Shown here: piece by piece, positions 25,597 through 37,759 of the stretch
How the letters are laid out: each line of letters opens with the position of its first letter
Numbering within the stretch: position 1 is the stretch's first letter
Source of the DNA: Macrocybe gigantea
Taxonomy: Eukaryota > Basidiomycota > Agaricomycetes > Agaricales > Callistosporiaceae
Length of the DNA: 64,000 bases
Direction of reading: 5' to 3'
Assembly: GCA_011319805.1 (NCBI GenBank)
Contig: SJRY01000295.1
Location: 62,001-126,000 of the forward strand
The notes under the pieces: model-generated
Database searches by the model: none
What the model was told of the DNA's origin: nothing
Seen by the model: the letters and a program-made list of their open reading frames with translations, nothing else
Program-made: the position numbers and the translations under genes

Positions 25597-26691
25597 GAGG
25601 AAGCTGATGTATCTTGAAGAAAGTTGGCAATCGACAGCGAATTCCTAACCGCGAAGAGGCAGCCCGTCACGGTCACACTGCTAAGGTGCTCTACACGTGA
25701 TTTATCCACGATAATTAAATCAACCACGCCGCTTTTCTCCTTTTCTCCATATCAGACCATCGATAGGAATCACCTTGGTTATCGAGGCAAGAAATTAATA
25801 GGCATCAAGCCAATTTCCTGGTTTTAAGCCGGAATATGCTCGTCAAACTCGGAGAGAACGAGGGTTATTTTCGTGCACCCACTCCGCATTCCACGCGGTT
25901 TTTCTTCTGTGGTCGAGACGTGTGTGGGTAAAACGTTCAGGAGATACGGCGCCGCTTCTCTGCGTGGGGGAACTTGGCTGCCATACGCGACATTGCAAAA
26001 CAACAACAGAACTTGATCGCGATCGAGGAGGTATGAAAATAAGCTATGAACCTTCTTTCTGTTGATCGTCGTTCCATGCAACAGCCTTATGTAACTTGGA
26101 TGGGATATCATGAAAAGAAACGCACAATTTTCGTTCTCGGTGCAACCTCGGACCATTGCTCTGCTGGACCAATTGACTGCAGTCTAACTTCCAGCAATCT
26201 ATCCGCCATGCCAGCTGAATCTTGGCTTTTCTATGTCCGGTCTTCCCTCGATCAAGGTACCATATGGGAGGGTGCAATCCATCAACCATGCCGAGGCTCG
26301 GACATGTGTTTGCCTCCGGCGCCTCGGAGACCTTATTTGCTTCTTTCACTCAATGGTGGCGCAAATCCGCGCACAAGCCACCCTGAAACACATTGGCACA
26401 TCCTTCAAGAAGCTTTCCGAAGAGTTAGCGACGAACACCCGCGCACTTGTGAGAGTCGATCGACAGGAGCCGCTCTGGCAGATTGCGAATTTGACATGCG
26501 AAGACACCAACGGGGTTGTGATCCCGGATCCTCATTCACAACGTGGAAACCAAGAGGTTACGCGTACAGTCTATGCATTTTTTTCCATTATTACGTGATT
26601 ACAGTATGCTCAGACCAGCTGGGATTTACAGACAACAACGTGTTACAGAGACAACTGACAGCAAGGATAAGGAAACAGTGAACAGATAACG
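25597..26691. other. Intergenic region between DML1 and the WOPR gene
   Basis: One plus-strand stretch at about 26348-26578 (MVAQIRAQATLKHIGTSFKK and ELATNTRALVRVDRQEPLWQ) looks codon-like and might be an exon of a small unrecognised gene. No start or splice structure can be defended. The rest holds only short frames. Confidence 0.3.
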
Positions 26692-27970
26692 TCACAGCAC
26701 AACGCGAAGTTTATCTAAAGCACGGCGATCTTCGGAAGTCAGCGGTGTATAGCCCGCATGTCCATGAGGTACTTGGTTGGGATAATTGCGAGGGTGTACT
26801 GGCGCTGGCCGGTGCATGGGGTTGCCCAGCGTCGTCGTAAGAGGCGGTAACACCATTTGTTGGGGATGATTGAGGTCGGGTGGTCGTACGGTTGTCATAT
26901 TCGGCAGAATGCGTTGATGTCGTCTGGGTGATATTGCCATAGGTTCTGCTGTGGGTGAGAGACTCGGGACATGGAGCTAGAAGAGGTACTGGGGGACTGC
27001 GGAGAGGATGAGGTATGATGGTGGTTCGCAAATCTCGTGGAGGCGTCGTAACTCTCGTTCTCGTCGGAAAAGTGGGAAAAACGGTCCATCCGATTGTTGA
27101 GCACCTTGCTACTCATGAAAATGCCAGGCGGGACTCGAATACTTCGCAAGTAGTGATAGTCCTCAATGACGGGCAGCCGACTGTAGTCCTTCCCCTGGCG
27201 GAAACAACGTATGCATAAGCATAACAAGCCAAAAATACCTGAGCAAACGTTTTTTGTACCGAAAAATATGCGACGACATGCCACTTGCGACATTCCGGGA
27301 TGCCGGGAAGCTGGACCGCCACGGAATAGGTCTGTTTGGTCAGCCCATCTGGCTTTGAGGGCCTATCTTTCCGTCTCGTCGGTGCTGGCAGCACGGCGTT
27401 AGGGTCAGACGCTCTCGGGCTCTATAGCAGTTGATTCAATCACAAACATTGAGCGTCTCTCCCTCGTGAACCAAGTATGGCGGATAGGCCACCTGCGTGC
27501 TGCCTTGGCATCCCTTTCTTCCTGCGTCGTCTCCACTTTCTCTCGTAGAATAGATAGTCACCTCGCATCCGACTTTGCGACCTATTGAGGAAGGGTAATA
27601 ACGCGTCGAATCAACACAGCAGCGGAGACATTGATGGAGAAACCTGCCATCGACGGCCATCCGTCCAACGCAACAGGCCACCCTCGTCTTGCGCCTCTTC
27701 CCAGACATAGACGTGGCCACTTTTCAATTCCTCTCTTTCTCCGGACAGTAAACGACGTCGGATGATAGGCAGAATGTTTTGCCTAACCGCCTCCAAGACA
27801 ACGTGCGCATCGTGCGCATCTCGTATATCTGTATAGACAGATCATAAGCACCGTGCGTGATACACCACCGGAATGGAATTGTATCTACGCAAAGATGGGT
27901 GGGTGACGACAGAATTCCTAGGGGGCGGAGAGGCTAGACTCGGATGAAGCGAAGATCTTGCAAAAGACAT
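26692..27970 (-). CDS. WOPR-domain (Gti1/Pac2 family) transcription regulator
   Basis: Member of the fungal WOPR family that includes Gti1, Pac2, Wor1 and Ryp1, DNA-binding master regulators of morphology and development. It starts MSFARSSLHPSLASPPPRNS at 27970. After the first intron comes IRDAHDAHVVLEAVRQNILP, then RRRLLSGEREELKSGHVYVW, GGLLRWTDGRRW and SQSRMRGDYLFYER, which together form the first WOPR half. A basic stretch is followed by PDGLTKQTYSVAV and RKWHVVAYFS, and then KDYSRLPVIEDYHYLRSIRV with PPGIF, matching the second half. The C-terminal tail is rich in Ser, Pro, His and Gln and ends DRRALDKLRVVL. At least five introns can be placed with correct phase, and no frameshift is required. 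The likely location is the nucleus; targets are unknown. Confidence 0.88.
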
Positions 27971-30900
27971 GGTGCGATAGCAAGGAAAGCAGGCGATAGC
28001 CCCGTACGGCCGATTTATACCTTGTCGAAAATAAGGTCTTGCGTGACGAACAGGTTCGCTAGACCCTTTAAGGATTCGGAGAGTTAACGGAGAGTTGTGA
28101 CAAAAGCGGAAAAAGAACCACGGACAGGAAAGGTATAGATGGAAAAACAGCCATGGGGTCGATCTTGCTACCTAAAGGCATGTATATTTTCTGAATTCTC
28201 TTTTGTGAAAGAAGGCGTGGCCAGGGATGAGAGAAGTCTGGAATTTTTTCCTAGGGGAGTGAGAGCAAAAGGATAAGCGTGTACTTTCCGGCGGTTTCCC
28301 AGGAAATTTGACCCTTCCCAGACCTTGATCAGTGCCTCGATATTATATTCAGATAAATCTAATCTGCCATGATTATTATTTTATTTCGTCTTCCCACAGC
28401 GTGAAAAACAAACAGGTCACCTTGAATCAGCAAGTATGCTCCCAGGCAAAACTTCGGCTACACGGGGTTTTTCCAATTTTAGTCACGACACCTCCATCGC
28501 TCACAGCATGAATCCTCTGATAGCAACTACGTTCGTCTGTTCGGCGATTGGCGGAGAAAGAGGTGCATCTTTGCCGCTGAAAGAGTCACGCATAGATTTG
28601 CGGCCTGCAAGGATGTATCAAAGTAGTACACGATTTCTTAGACGGCATGGAGCAAGCTGGATTGATTCTTCTGGGACCGGTATGGATGGTCGTAACACTT
28701 CAGGTATTGCATTGCTCCATCGTACCTTGGATTATTGAAGGCACAATCCATGACGTGATTCAATCGAACCTACAATGGGAGATGCAACGACCAATATCCA
28801 TACGTACTTCACCTATATAAACCTCACATTTGAACTGAATTTAATCCTAAACACGATTAATAAACCGACGATATGGGAATGCGTATAAGGCACACATTTT
28901 TGTCATGAGAAAAGGACCTAATTCAGGCACGTTAGGATGCAGAAACCAACCAACTAATTTATCGCTCATCCCATGAACTTCTTGTTGAATCAGATGACTA
29001 TGACAGTCGCTGGATCTTTAGGACGGAAAGCTCACCTGCCTCCATGTGAACCTGAGGGTCTATGAGCGCAGCAGATGATTGTGCCTGATGGCATTATCAG
29101 TTTATATGTAAGAAATAAGGCGTCAGCGGGCGTTAAAATACGGAAATTAAAACCATGGCAGAGACTCACGAACATATTTCCCTGTTCCAGTCGGAGCGCT
29201 TTGTCGAGCATGAAGAGATAACGACGCGAGTTACCAACACGACAACTTCGGTGCCGATAAGATGCGAAGAGTCGGAAGAGATCAAAATAACGAGCTCGTC
29301 GTTACCAACACGACAACTTTCGGTGCCGATAAGATGCGAAGAGTCGGAAGAGATCAAAATTAGGCTAGCTCCGTCCGCAGGAAGGAATACCTTTCATTCT
29401 AAGATACCCCACTTGTAAGAAAAGGAAGATAAGCCGAGCAAATGTACTGCATAGAGATGAATCTCGGGACCATCAGTGTAGATACCCAGTTCAGTAAGAG
29501 CTGTGCGCCTCGTCCACGTTCGGGGGGGGGTTCTGGGAAGAATGAAAATAGATGAGTAGATGTGAATATATGGTTTATCGATACTCCCGTATCTCAAATA
29601 ATACTCGAACCTGCGTGGTGCGCGACGCGTCGTGGGATGAAACAAAAAGCAACGGATCAGAAGATCAAAGCAAGGCGCTTGAGTAGGACAGTTTCCCTGA
29701 CGCGTGAATAAAAATAGCTCTGCTGCAAGTAGACAGACCGCTGGTACGCATTGCCAGAAAATGCCAGGAAGAAGGCCGCCAAGGGACAACAGAATGTAGG
29801 ATCAGAACCCTCTCAATTTACTTGTGGTATTGCTCATGCATCTGTTTCCATAGGAAGGAAAGCCCGTCTACTCCTGAGGGGTTTCATGTCAAGCAACTCC
29901 CAAATCCTTCCGATTTTGTCCACAACGTACCGAAGCTGCGTACAACAACTGTTCGGCCTAGCTCTGCCGGGGATAGTTGATTGTCGCTCTTCGCCATAAG
30001 CTCCCACCGGTACTCACTAAAATTTAGATGCTCTAGAAATCAAATAAAGTAGCAACAAGACCCACGGCATGTCGGCCCTTGTCCACATGCCATCTGTCAA
30101 AGGAAGAGAACAAGATTGACGAGGGAGAAGGGACTCCAAAGCATAGAATGGCACTATTGAGTTTGGAGAAGACCGTTTGCTTAATTGGAATGCTAGTGTG
30201 AGTTGTCAAGTGAGAATGATGGACGCTGATGATGAAGACATTCGTGATCAACTAGAAGCAGCTTGTTTGCGATCGATTCGCGGAGACAATCGGACTTTGA
30301 ATCTGTGAGGATTCAGTCAATCGTAAATATTCGTGTCTATCCCATAAAATAAAGATAGGTTATGTCGAAAAAGTACCTATATAAGCGATGTCGAAACTTG
30401 CTCTGAAAGTTAGACCATATCAATGAAGATTCCCAGCATTAGGTCATGACAGTGGCACCGGACGTCTAGTGAGTCAGATTAGCGAGGAATTCAACTGAAT
30501 GTGAGGGACTAATTAAGTGCGGCGTACCTTGCAAGTAACACTCTAACGCCGATAAGGTTCATGCTAGCAACGTTCGTGAGTTGCTTGATATTCCATGGAA
30601 GACCAAGCTGCTGCCCACATGACAGGAAAAAAATATGCTGTACGAATGAGCAATGCACACTCGGACCTACGTAGACCGTCACCAGCTATTTTTGGTTCGG
30701 CGTGAACGATCCTCTTGGATATTTATAAAACGAAGGGCGCGCGGGAAAAAAATAGCCTGCGCGAAGACATCCTTTGGCGTGTCTGTGCACCGACACAATG
30801 CACAGTCCTGTGGATTCATCTTCGCCAATTCAGTGGGAAATGAGGTCTGCCGGCGGGATGCCATTGATGAAGCCCGTGGAGACGGAATGACGACATCTAC

Positions 30901-33046
30901 ACTGGGAAATTTGGCGTGGAAGAAAGTTTCTCAGGAAAGGAAGGTATTGAACTGACCTCATAGCTTTAGGACGCCTTGGCCAGAGACAGGTGTAACAACA
31001 AATACAAATGCTCACACAGACAAGAAGCTCTGCGAGATCAGGAAAATCCGCATGGATGAATCGCAACACATACGTTAGAAGAGATCCCCGTCCGGTTAAG
31101 GCGTATCAGCTGGACTCACTGCCAGGCGAAACATGGGCTAGACGCCCAGAAGATAGCGCATAGCGATTGTCATATGACAGAATTGTTCTCGGGCTGACCA
31201 TGGCGGCTAACAGCAGATCTAGTCCTATCTGAGCCTATATATTATAGTTTTGTTCCTGAAACTGAGATGACGCGTAGGTGAGAAGCGTTCATCGTGGCGA
31301 AAATAACATAGCTTGGACGGACAACAACTTTACAAGACCTTTGCAGTAACTTGGGCGGTGTCGTGTACGGGGAACCGGCACAAAACGGCATGCTAGATGA
31401 CCATGAGATCATTACGTGGTGGGAGAGGGAATCGCTTCACTCAGACATTGGCCCATTTGGAACCAAATTCACCCCATCTTCTGCCTTATCGGTGCAAACA
31501 CCCCAATCTATTGCACGCTGCGCGGCGTCATTCAGTTGAGGGTGGAGAGCGGCGAGTTTGACGAAGTGGTGATCAAGTGACCGCGTCGTGTCAGACCTAC
31601 TTCGCATAGCTCAGCGGCGCCCGAGCACCTGGAATGACCTTGCGCACATGGCGCAATTCGCATCAATGATAAAGTTTCTTTTGAATAGACGCATGATCGG
31701 TTATGGTGAACGTGCCACTCACAATTTGTCGGTTTCGCAAAGGCTCCGAACCTAAAGAGCCCACTGGGAAGCAGATAAGAGAATTATCCGGAACTCGCTG
31801 CATATCGGCGTATCGGACCTAATTGCCACTTCGTTTGCGAATTCTGCTTCCAGGGACGCACGAACGAACCATTCTTGTTGTATCAAGAGCTCCAAAGAGC
31901 GAGGATGATTCGTAATAAAGAATGCTGACAAACGACTCGAAGTCCATGATATATTTGTTTTATTGCTCCCTTCATATCATTAGTTTTAGAGATCGCAGGA
32001 ATTGAACGCAGAGATTGTACCTCCGTTAGGTCCCTCTGATTTTCGACTTACCTAGTTTCCAGCGGACTATATTATTTTCCAGCGAAGCCCCATGTCAGGA
32101 ACATTCGTTTTAGCGCGACACGGGAAAAATAGGCAGGCTCTGTATCATTCCTAAGGTCCGAGTTCCATGCCAGATCCTGAAAAGTGATAGATGTGTGCAA
32201 GTTTCTCTAGAAGATCGCACAGGACCCTGTTAATTATGCATCAATTCAAGGGACCTTTACAGAACATAAAGAATGCGAAATGCTCGCACCGTTAGTAAGT
32301 TGTTGGCCGGTAGGTAGATTGTCCGACTTGGAAAGAAAATATGTTGAGTTGGCCGATCCTGCCGACACTATTCCCTGTACGGACGCGAAGCGGAGCCCGT
32401 TTGGAACCGGCCCTCTGACGATTGCGAGGGAAAACAGGGTTCGTTCTTGAATGCAAGCAAAATTACGCGGTGGCGTGGACACCTTAATGAAGCCGGCACA
32501 GTGTTATCTGGTCACTAGAGAAGCGGAAAAACTGAGAGAAGTGATGTGAGAAATAACGCAGCAAAACCAGCCGTAGCGTGATGCGACGGCACCCGCAGTT
32601 GCGTGGACAGCTGACCCTCTGAGTCTTGCTAAGTTGTTGAGGCTGTAGATCCTCGGCTCAGCTCTGGAAGGATAAAATATCGTTGCCTCACACTCAACCT
32701 CACCGCTATCTCACAATCCCGGCCTAAATGAGACGCGGATAAGATTAGAACAGTTCGATGACCAGAAAGAGGAAAGGCTGTTAGTTCACACCGTTAGGCT
32801 TATCAAGTATCTAGGCATTTGTCGAGTTCATGGGTTGAGGACGGTAAGTCGGACGAAGTCGGAAAAGATAAGAGGAAAGCTGAGCATACCATATGGTTCT
32901 GGAATTGCAAGGACGAACGAATCAGACCAGCAGTACGACTGGTCAGAGGCGTGACGGCCGTCACAAGTCAGCACCTTCGTGACGAACGCGTTGCATGTGA
33001 CAGAATTCTGTTGCAAGGCCTCCATCCGCTGGTCTTTCTGTCCATT
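27971..33046. other. Gene-poor region
   Basis: About 5 kb with only short frames and no domain I recognise. It contains a near-perfect 58-59 bp direct repeat (29231-29360), a G9 run near 29521-29529, and a minus-strand frame with a hydrophobic start near 29789 (MSLGGLLPGIFWQCVPAVCL) that may be a remnant of a membrane protein gene. The plus-strand frame 28436-28738 has no recognisable homology. Decayed gene or transposon remnants are possible but not shown. Confidence 0.4.
29231..29360. repeat. Direct repeat, two copies of about 58 bp
   Basis: Copies at 29231-29288 and 29302-29360 share 'ttaccaacacgacaact' through 'gagtcggaagagatcaaaat', differing by a one-base T insertion. The start-to-start spacing is 71 bp. 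Confidence 0.9.
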
Positions 33047-34316
33047 ATGTCGGGCTCCGTAAAGCGCCACATTCAGGAGACTGTCGATGAAATACGAAGC
33101 TGTAAACAGGTTCGTATTACACTCTCGCAACATCTCTGCCTGACTGTGACTGATAATGGTTTCCAGCGCCTAAAACAATTACGAGCTGAAGTCGAGGCTC
33201 TCGAAATGTGTGAAGAGCTGAGCTCTGGCATACTGGATCTATCAGACGAAGAAGGTTCGATGGGGAGCTTAACTGGGATGAAGAGGATAGCGTTTGGCGA
33301 TGCAGAATCTGCTCCTGGGAAGTAGCGGAAGGCGCTTGCACCAGCTGCGGCAACGCTATTAAGGCACGTCTTCCTGAAGCACGTTCTCAGCAGCCTGCTA
33401 ACTGGCCCTACGACTAACTGTAGGATTTGCACAATGCTGTTGACAATGCTTCTTGGACAGACACGGACGCTCTACACAGCGATCGTGTGCTAGCGCCCCG
33501 TGGATCGACACCATTGCGAGACGTTGCTTCGGGGACTCAACCTCACCCAGACTACGCCGATCGTTATCACGAATATCATACTCTCCTCCAAGGGGAGCTA
33601 CAGCTCTCATGTGCGAAACCTTCCAGCTCGAGTTCAGCGATGCCTATGGCATCGTCGCCTGGGCTGACGAAGCGATCTTCCAGGATTTTTGCATTCCCGA
33701 GATGAAAGACGGAGATAATTGGAAAATATACCTGGGGCGCAAGGTAAAATTAGAGGAAGACGATCACGATGGGTCCTCATTCATCGAAGGAATGTTGGAA
33801 GACGTTCTCCTGTTCCCGACTCCAGCTATCGCCAAAGCATGGGAAACCGTGCAAGAAAGTCCAGGTGTATGGGCCACGCGATGCGTCGACCCAGACGCGC
33901 TCGGCGTAGACGTTCATGTAAGTTTCGCGGACAACGAAGACTCCATGTTCGGTGAAACGGAAGACTTCTCCGAAGATAACTATGAAGACGCGAGCTCGCA
34001 GAGTGAAGATCTGGCAGGTCTTCGGCTGTCCCTCGGTCGACCAGCTCTGAACATCGTTAACCAGTACGAAACGGATTCCGACGAGGAACTCGACGACGTG
34101 GAGATGGCAGATGGCTCGTATTCCGAGGCAGGCCAGGAAAACGATAACGAACTTGCGCAGATTGAAGCAAATAGCTCAGGAGTCGACGCCAGCGGCAGGT
34201 CCGATGATAGTGACTCTGATCAGGACGAACTATTCAGCGGCGACGAAGAAGTTGTAGGAACTTCCGGTCCTTCCCGTTCGCCTGGAATCTATTCCATTCC
34301 AACATCGAAATCGTAA
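33047..34316 (+). CDS. DUF8191-like zinc-finger protein, copy 1 (frameshifted)
   Basis: Agaricomycete-specific protein; I recall the family label DUF8191 and its function is unknown. Exon 1 reads MSGSVKRHIQETVDEIRSCK; exon 2 starts with a coiled coil, RLKQLRAEVEALEMCEELSS. A shift near 33250 is needed to reach the four-cysteine motif WRCRICSWEVAEGACTSCGN. After an intron ending 'ctgtag' come DRVLAPRGSTPLRD and HPDYADRYHEYHTLL. A second shift near 33592 leads into ALMCETFQLEFSDAYGIVAW, WKIYLGRKVKLEEDDHDGSS and FIEGMLEDVLLFP. The C-terminus is strongly acidic with Ser-Asp repeats and ends at 34316. Both shifts look like loss of one base. The splice between the zinc motif and the next exon is also not clean. 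The paralog lies at 36126. Confidence 0.7.
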
Positions 34317-34501
34317 CCAACGTTCTCTACATTTTGAATAAGTCTTAGGTCTGCAATAAGATATCCCATTCGATTATTGGAATTAGGGATGCGCTGGCTT
34401 TGGATTTGGCCAAGGAGACAATACCATATATCTCGGTACAATCATAGGGATTTTCGCCATGCTACATTTACAGCCCGGTTTTTCCTGTCCTACAGTAAAA
34501 T
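34317..34501. other. Short gap between convergent genes
   Basis: Convergent 3' ends of the DUF8191-like copy 1 and the spherulin-4-like gene, with AT-rich sequence and no gene. Confidence 0.6.
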
Positions 34502-35502
34502 CTAGTAATGCGAATGTTTCCCCTTGTCAAATTGGTCCGCGACCAGGGTCTGAAGGAACGTCATCCATTGAGTTGGGACATTGGAGTAAGCGGCGGCATT
34601 CGGGAAATCAGTGATAAAGCTCGAGCCGACGCCCAATGTCTTCGCTAGGTCGTTTACGAGGGTCACGGGAGTTGAGACGGCGCATCATGGATGATGATAG
34701 ATTGCTTCTGGGTCGGCGTAGACGAGCCGGTGGCGACATTGTCGGTTCTAAGCCGAGATTTGTAGACTTCACGTCCCATAAGCAAGATAACGTACTTGAA
34801 ATCTCTATAGAATCCTTCAAATGTCACGATTTGATCTGCAATCGAATAATAACTGTCGTCTCGGGGTTCACTCCCGGATTTAATACAATCTGTCGGAAGT
34901 AGCGGCAGTGAGAAGAAACGAGGGAATAGCAATGCCCAGAGTTAACGACTTACATAGCTAGTACCAAAGTCCGAGTGAACAGTCGAGGCGTAGCTTTGAT
35001 ACTTCGTGAGTAACGATGCCGTCGCGCCGACTTCATCGAAAAATATTCCATCCGGGCGGTATGCAGGCGACCACTGGTTATAGGTGTGGATATCAGTGGT
35101 GACGGCTGTGCTGTCCTTGTTGCCGTAGCCTGTCGCGACATAGCCGAGAACCTTGACATTATTGTTAACTTGTCCAGTCGCGCGGAGTTGGCGATGCAGG
35201 CCTGGTAGTTTACGTCTGGCTGGCTGTTCGGCGCACCGGGTCCGCTCGCAGGATTGACCACGATGTAGAACGGCAGTGTGCTAAAGTTGGTGATCCTAAG
35301 AAAACAAGGACCGTTTAGCGCCTGTTTCTTCTGATGGGCGTCCGAACTGAAGACAAACACACGATGAAGTAACCGCCGCCCATCCGGTGCATCCGTCCCC
35401 AGGGTAGATGTAGAGAGGGAAGATGACGCCGGAACGGAGCAGCGCAGCCGATTGCCCACAGAGGAGGCCGAGGAGGCCGAGTAGCCAAAGTAGTGCCTTC
35501 AT
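34502..35502 (-). CDS. Spherulin-4-like secreted protein (two apparent frameshifts)
   Basis: Member of the spherulation-specific family 4, secreted or wall-associated proteins with an unknown reaction. It starts MKALLWLLGLLGLLCGQSAA, a signal peptide, then GVIFPLYIYPGDGCTGW. After an intron it continues NFSTLPFYIVVNPASGPGAP and QPDVNYQACIAN. A one-base loss near 35187 then shifts into LRATGQVNNNVKVLGYVATG, YRPDGIFFDEVGATASLLTK and STVHSDFGTSY. The next exon has DDSYYSIADQIVTFEGFYRD and IIIHDAPSQLP. A second one-base loss in a C-run near 34668 leads into LVNDLAKTLGVGSSFITDF and PTQWMTFLQTLVADQFDKG, with the stop at 34502. With both sites repaired the frame is continuous and family-like. A TATA-like 'tataaat' (minus) lies about 105 bp upstream, near 35604-35611. 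Confidence 0.82.
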
Positions 35503-36125
35503 CTTTCCTCGTTCGGCGATGCAAAAGTTCGCCGAAGTTTGGTGTAGAGAAGCCAGCCTGGAGTCAGAGACGAAATGTGGGAGAGCGTCAGATTACCTTG
35601 CGTATTTATATGCGGAGATGTGACGAAACATAGCCATCTACCATCATGATCTGGTCCTGAATATACGTTGCTGATGATCAAATTGCGAGGCCTTTACGAT
35701 TCAAAGAATAAGGTTTCAAACGGCCATCACTGATTAGGATGCTCCATAAGTCAACGCGGCTTGAAGAGCCACAGCCTCGACTGCTATGAGCGAACGTTCT
35801 CGGGTGAAAGCCATGCGAAACGGAAAAAATCTAGGCTCGAAGAGTCGGCGAAGACTAGTTCATTTGAAAACCATCCCACGACTAGGTAACGAAACTCATG
35901 CTCTAGCCCTAGGATGGTTCAATAGGAAGATGTAGCCATGCAGTTGTGACACCTGGTTCTGCGGACGTTCTTGACATCGCCTAGATAGGACGAGTGACAG
36001 AACTTCCAAAGGCACATGACCGTGACGACTCCATCACGTGGTTTATTAAATAACGCGTGCCCCTAACAATCCACAACAAAAACGCAAAAGTGTTTCCGTC
36101 CTGTTTCGTTGGCAGACTGGACAGG
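35503..36125. other. Intergenic region between divergent genes
   Basis: Shared upstream region of the spherulin-4-like gene (minus) and DUF8191-like copy 2 (plus). Only short frames are present. Confidence 0.5.
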
Positions 36126-37759
36126 ATGAGCGACCTTCTCCAGAATTTAAGAGCTCAGGCTTTGGCTTGCAAACAGGTAAATCATGGCAGTTTACTCAAT
36201 GTCTGGCTGTCGCAAGTGAGGAAAAGTTCTGACAACGCGCTGATGTTGTACAGAAAGTCAAGAGCCAGGAAAATGACCTTGAACTCCAGCGCAAGAACCT
36301 AGCAGCACTGCAAAAGACTATCTCGCTTCTGCAGTCAAAGAAGAGGAGCGCGTCGCGCGAATCCGACTCGGAGGAAGATGAAGAGGATGATGACAGCGAC
36401 GAAGACGCGTCGAGGGACGGGTCGGAGTCCGAGGGACACGAGAGCGACGAAAGTTCCACCATCGATATTGCAGTTGAACATAAAATCCCGTCCAAAGTCA
36501 TCTGGGACAATGCGGACCAGGTTGTGAGATGTTCGACCTGCGCTTGGGAAGTCTCCGACGATATGTGCCAAGGTTGTGGAGAAGAGTTTTCTCAGGCGGA
36601 GGTAACGTTCAGTACATTGTCGGTTTCATTTTTTATTTCACTCACTGACGTCTCTGGACGCCTTTGGTCCATGTTTATCAAATTACCTAGGTATCAAACG
36701 ACGCAAGTCAGACGCCAGACACCATTAGCACCGCGTCTGAGGCATTCACCCCGGACCGCATTCCGTGCGCGCAGCGTGGCACGACGCCTTTGCGGCGCAT
36801 CGGAGCTGTCAATAGCCACCCTGACTACGTGGGGCGTGAAACAGAGTATAAAGAGCTTCTACGTCGCGGCGCGACTCCTCTCATGTGCGAAACATTCCAC
36901 CTTGAGTATACGCCAGAACACGGCATCATCGCGTGGGCCGACCAGAAGATCTTTGACGAGTTCTCTGGCCCAGACATGCGCACTGGGCATCACTGGAAAA
37001 TTTATTTGGGCAGGAGCATAACATTGGCGGAGGAAGACTACGATGGGTCAATATTCCTTGAGGGCTTGTTGGAAGACGCACTTGTGTTCCCATTCAGGAA
37101 CTTTTGCAGGTGGGAGACGGTGATGGAGGGACAGGGTTATGGGCCAGTCGCCTTGTGAACGCCATGAAGAAGGGCGAGGACGATGACCAAGACATGGACG
37201 AAGACGAGATGAAGAAGATGAGAGCGACAAGTACAGTGAAGATGAAGCACATCGCTATGAACGCTTGATGGAGAACCATGACCAAATCTTCGCAGGACCT
37301 GTGCGCACTGTCGAAGCGCAGGAGTACGAAGACGATACGACAGCCGTTACGCACAATCATGGCCATGCACGCACGCGCGGTTGCGGAGCCCACGAGCGCT
37401 GCTGTGACGAAGACTACGACATGGCCCTGGACGAAGACCCCGGTTTCACGGAACCCGACGCGGCCTGGGAGTCTGACGGATACGGATCCGATGACGAAGT
37501 GCAGATTGTCAACCCCAGGGATCCGAACGCAGAAGAAGGCCCTGCCGCAGGCAAAGCGTCTGCTGATGGCACCAACGAAGGCGCAAACCAGAACACTGAG
37601 GACGACGTAGATATGGTTGAGGACGACTCTGACGACGACAGCGGGAGCGAGCCAGGCAGTGATTTCGACTCTGACGAAAACCTGAGCGGAGACGAGGAGG
37701 TCATGGGGCTGGGCGCAGACTTGAAATGCGACGTCTGCGACAAAAAAAAATTCGCCTAA
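36126..37759 (+). CDS. DUF8191-like zinc-finger protein, copy 2 (frameshifted)
   Basis: Paralog of 33047-34316 in the same order. It starts MSDLLQNLRAQALACKQ; after an intron come a coiled coil (VKSQENDLELQRKNLAALQK) and an acidic Ser/Asp run. The four-cysteine motif is VRCSTCAWEVSDDMCQGCGE. After a GT-AG intron come CAQRGTTPLRRIGAVNSHPD, GATPLMCETFHLEYTPEHGI, WKIYLGRSITLAEEDYDGS and FLEGLLEDALVFPF. A one-base loss in a G-run near 37134 is needed to continue as LWASRLVNAMKKGEDDD, and another near 37208 to enter DEEDESDKYSEDEAHRYERL. The acidic C-terminus ends CDVCDKKKFA at 37759. Function unknown; the acidic tail and zinc motif would suit a nuclear adaptor, which is speculation. Confidence 0.72.

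Noticed and set aside
27580..27650. A frameshift in the WOPR domain
   Set aside because: Using a donor at gtctcc instead of the first GT restores the frame (RRWQVSPSMSQSRMRGDY), so no indel is needed.
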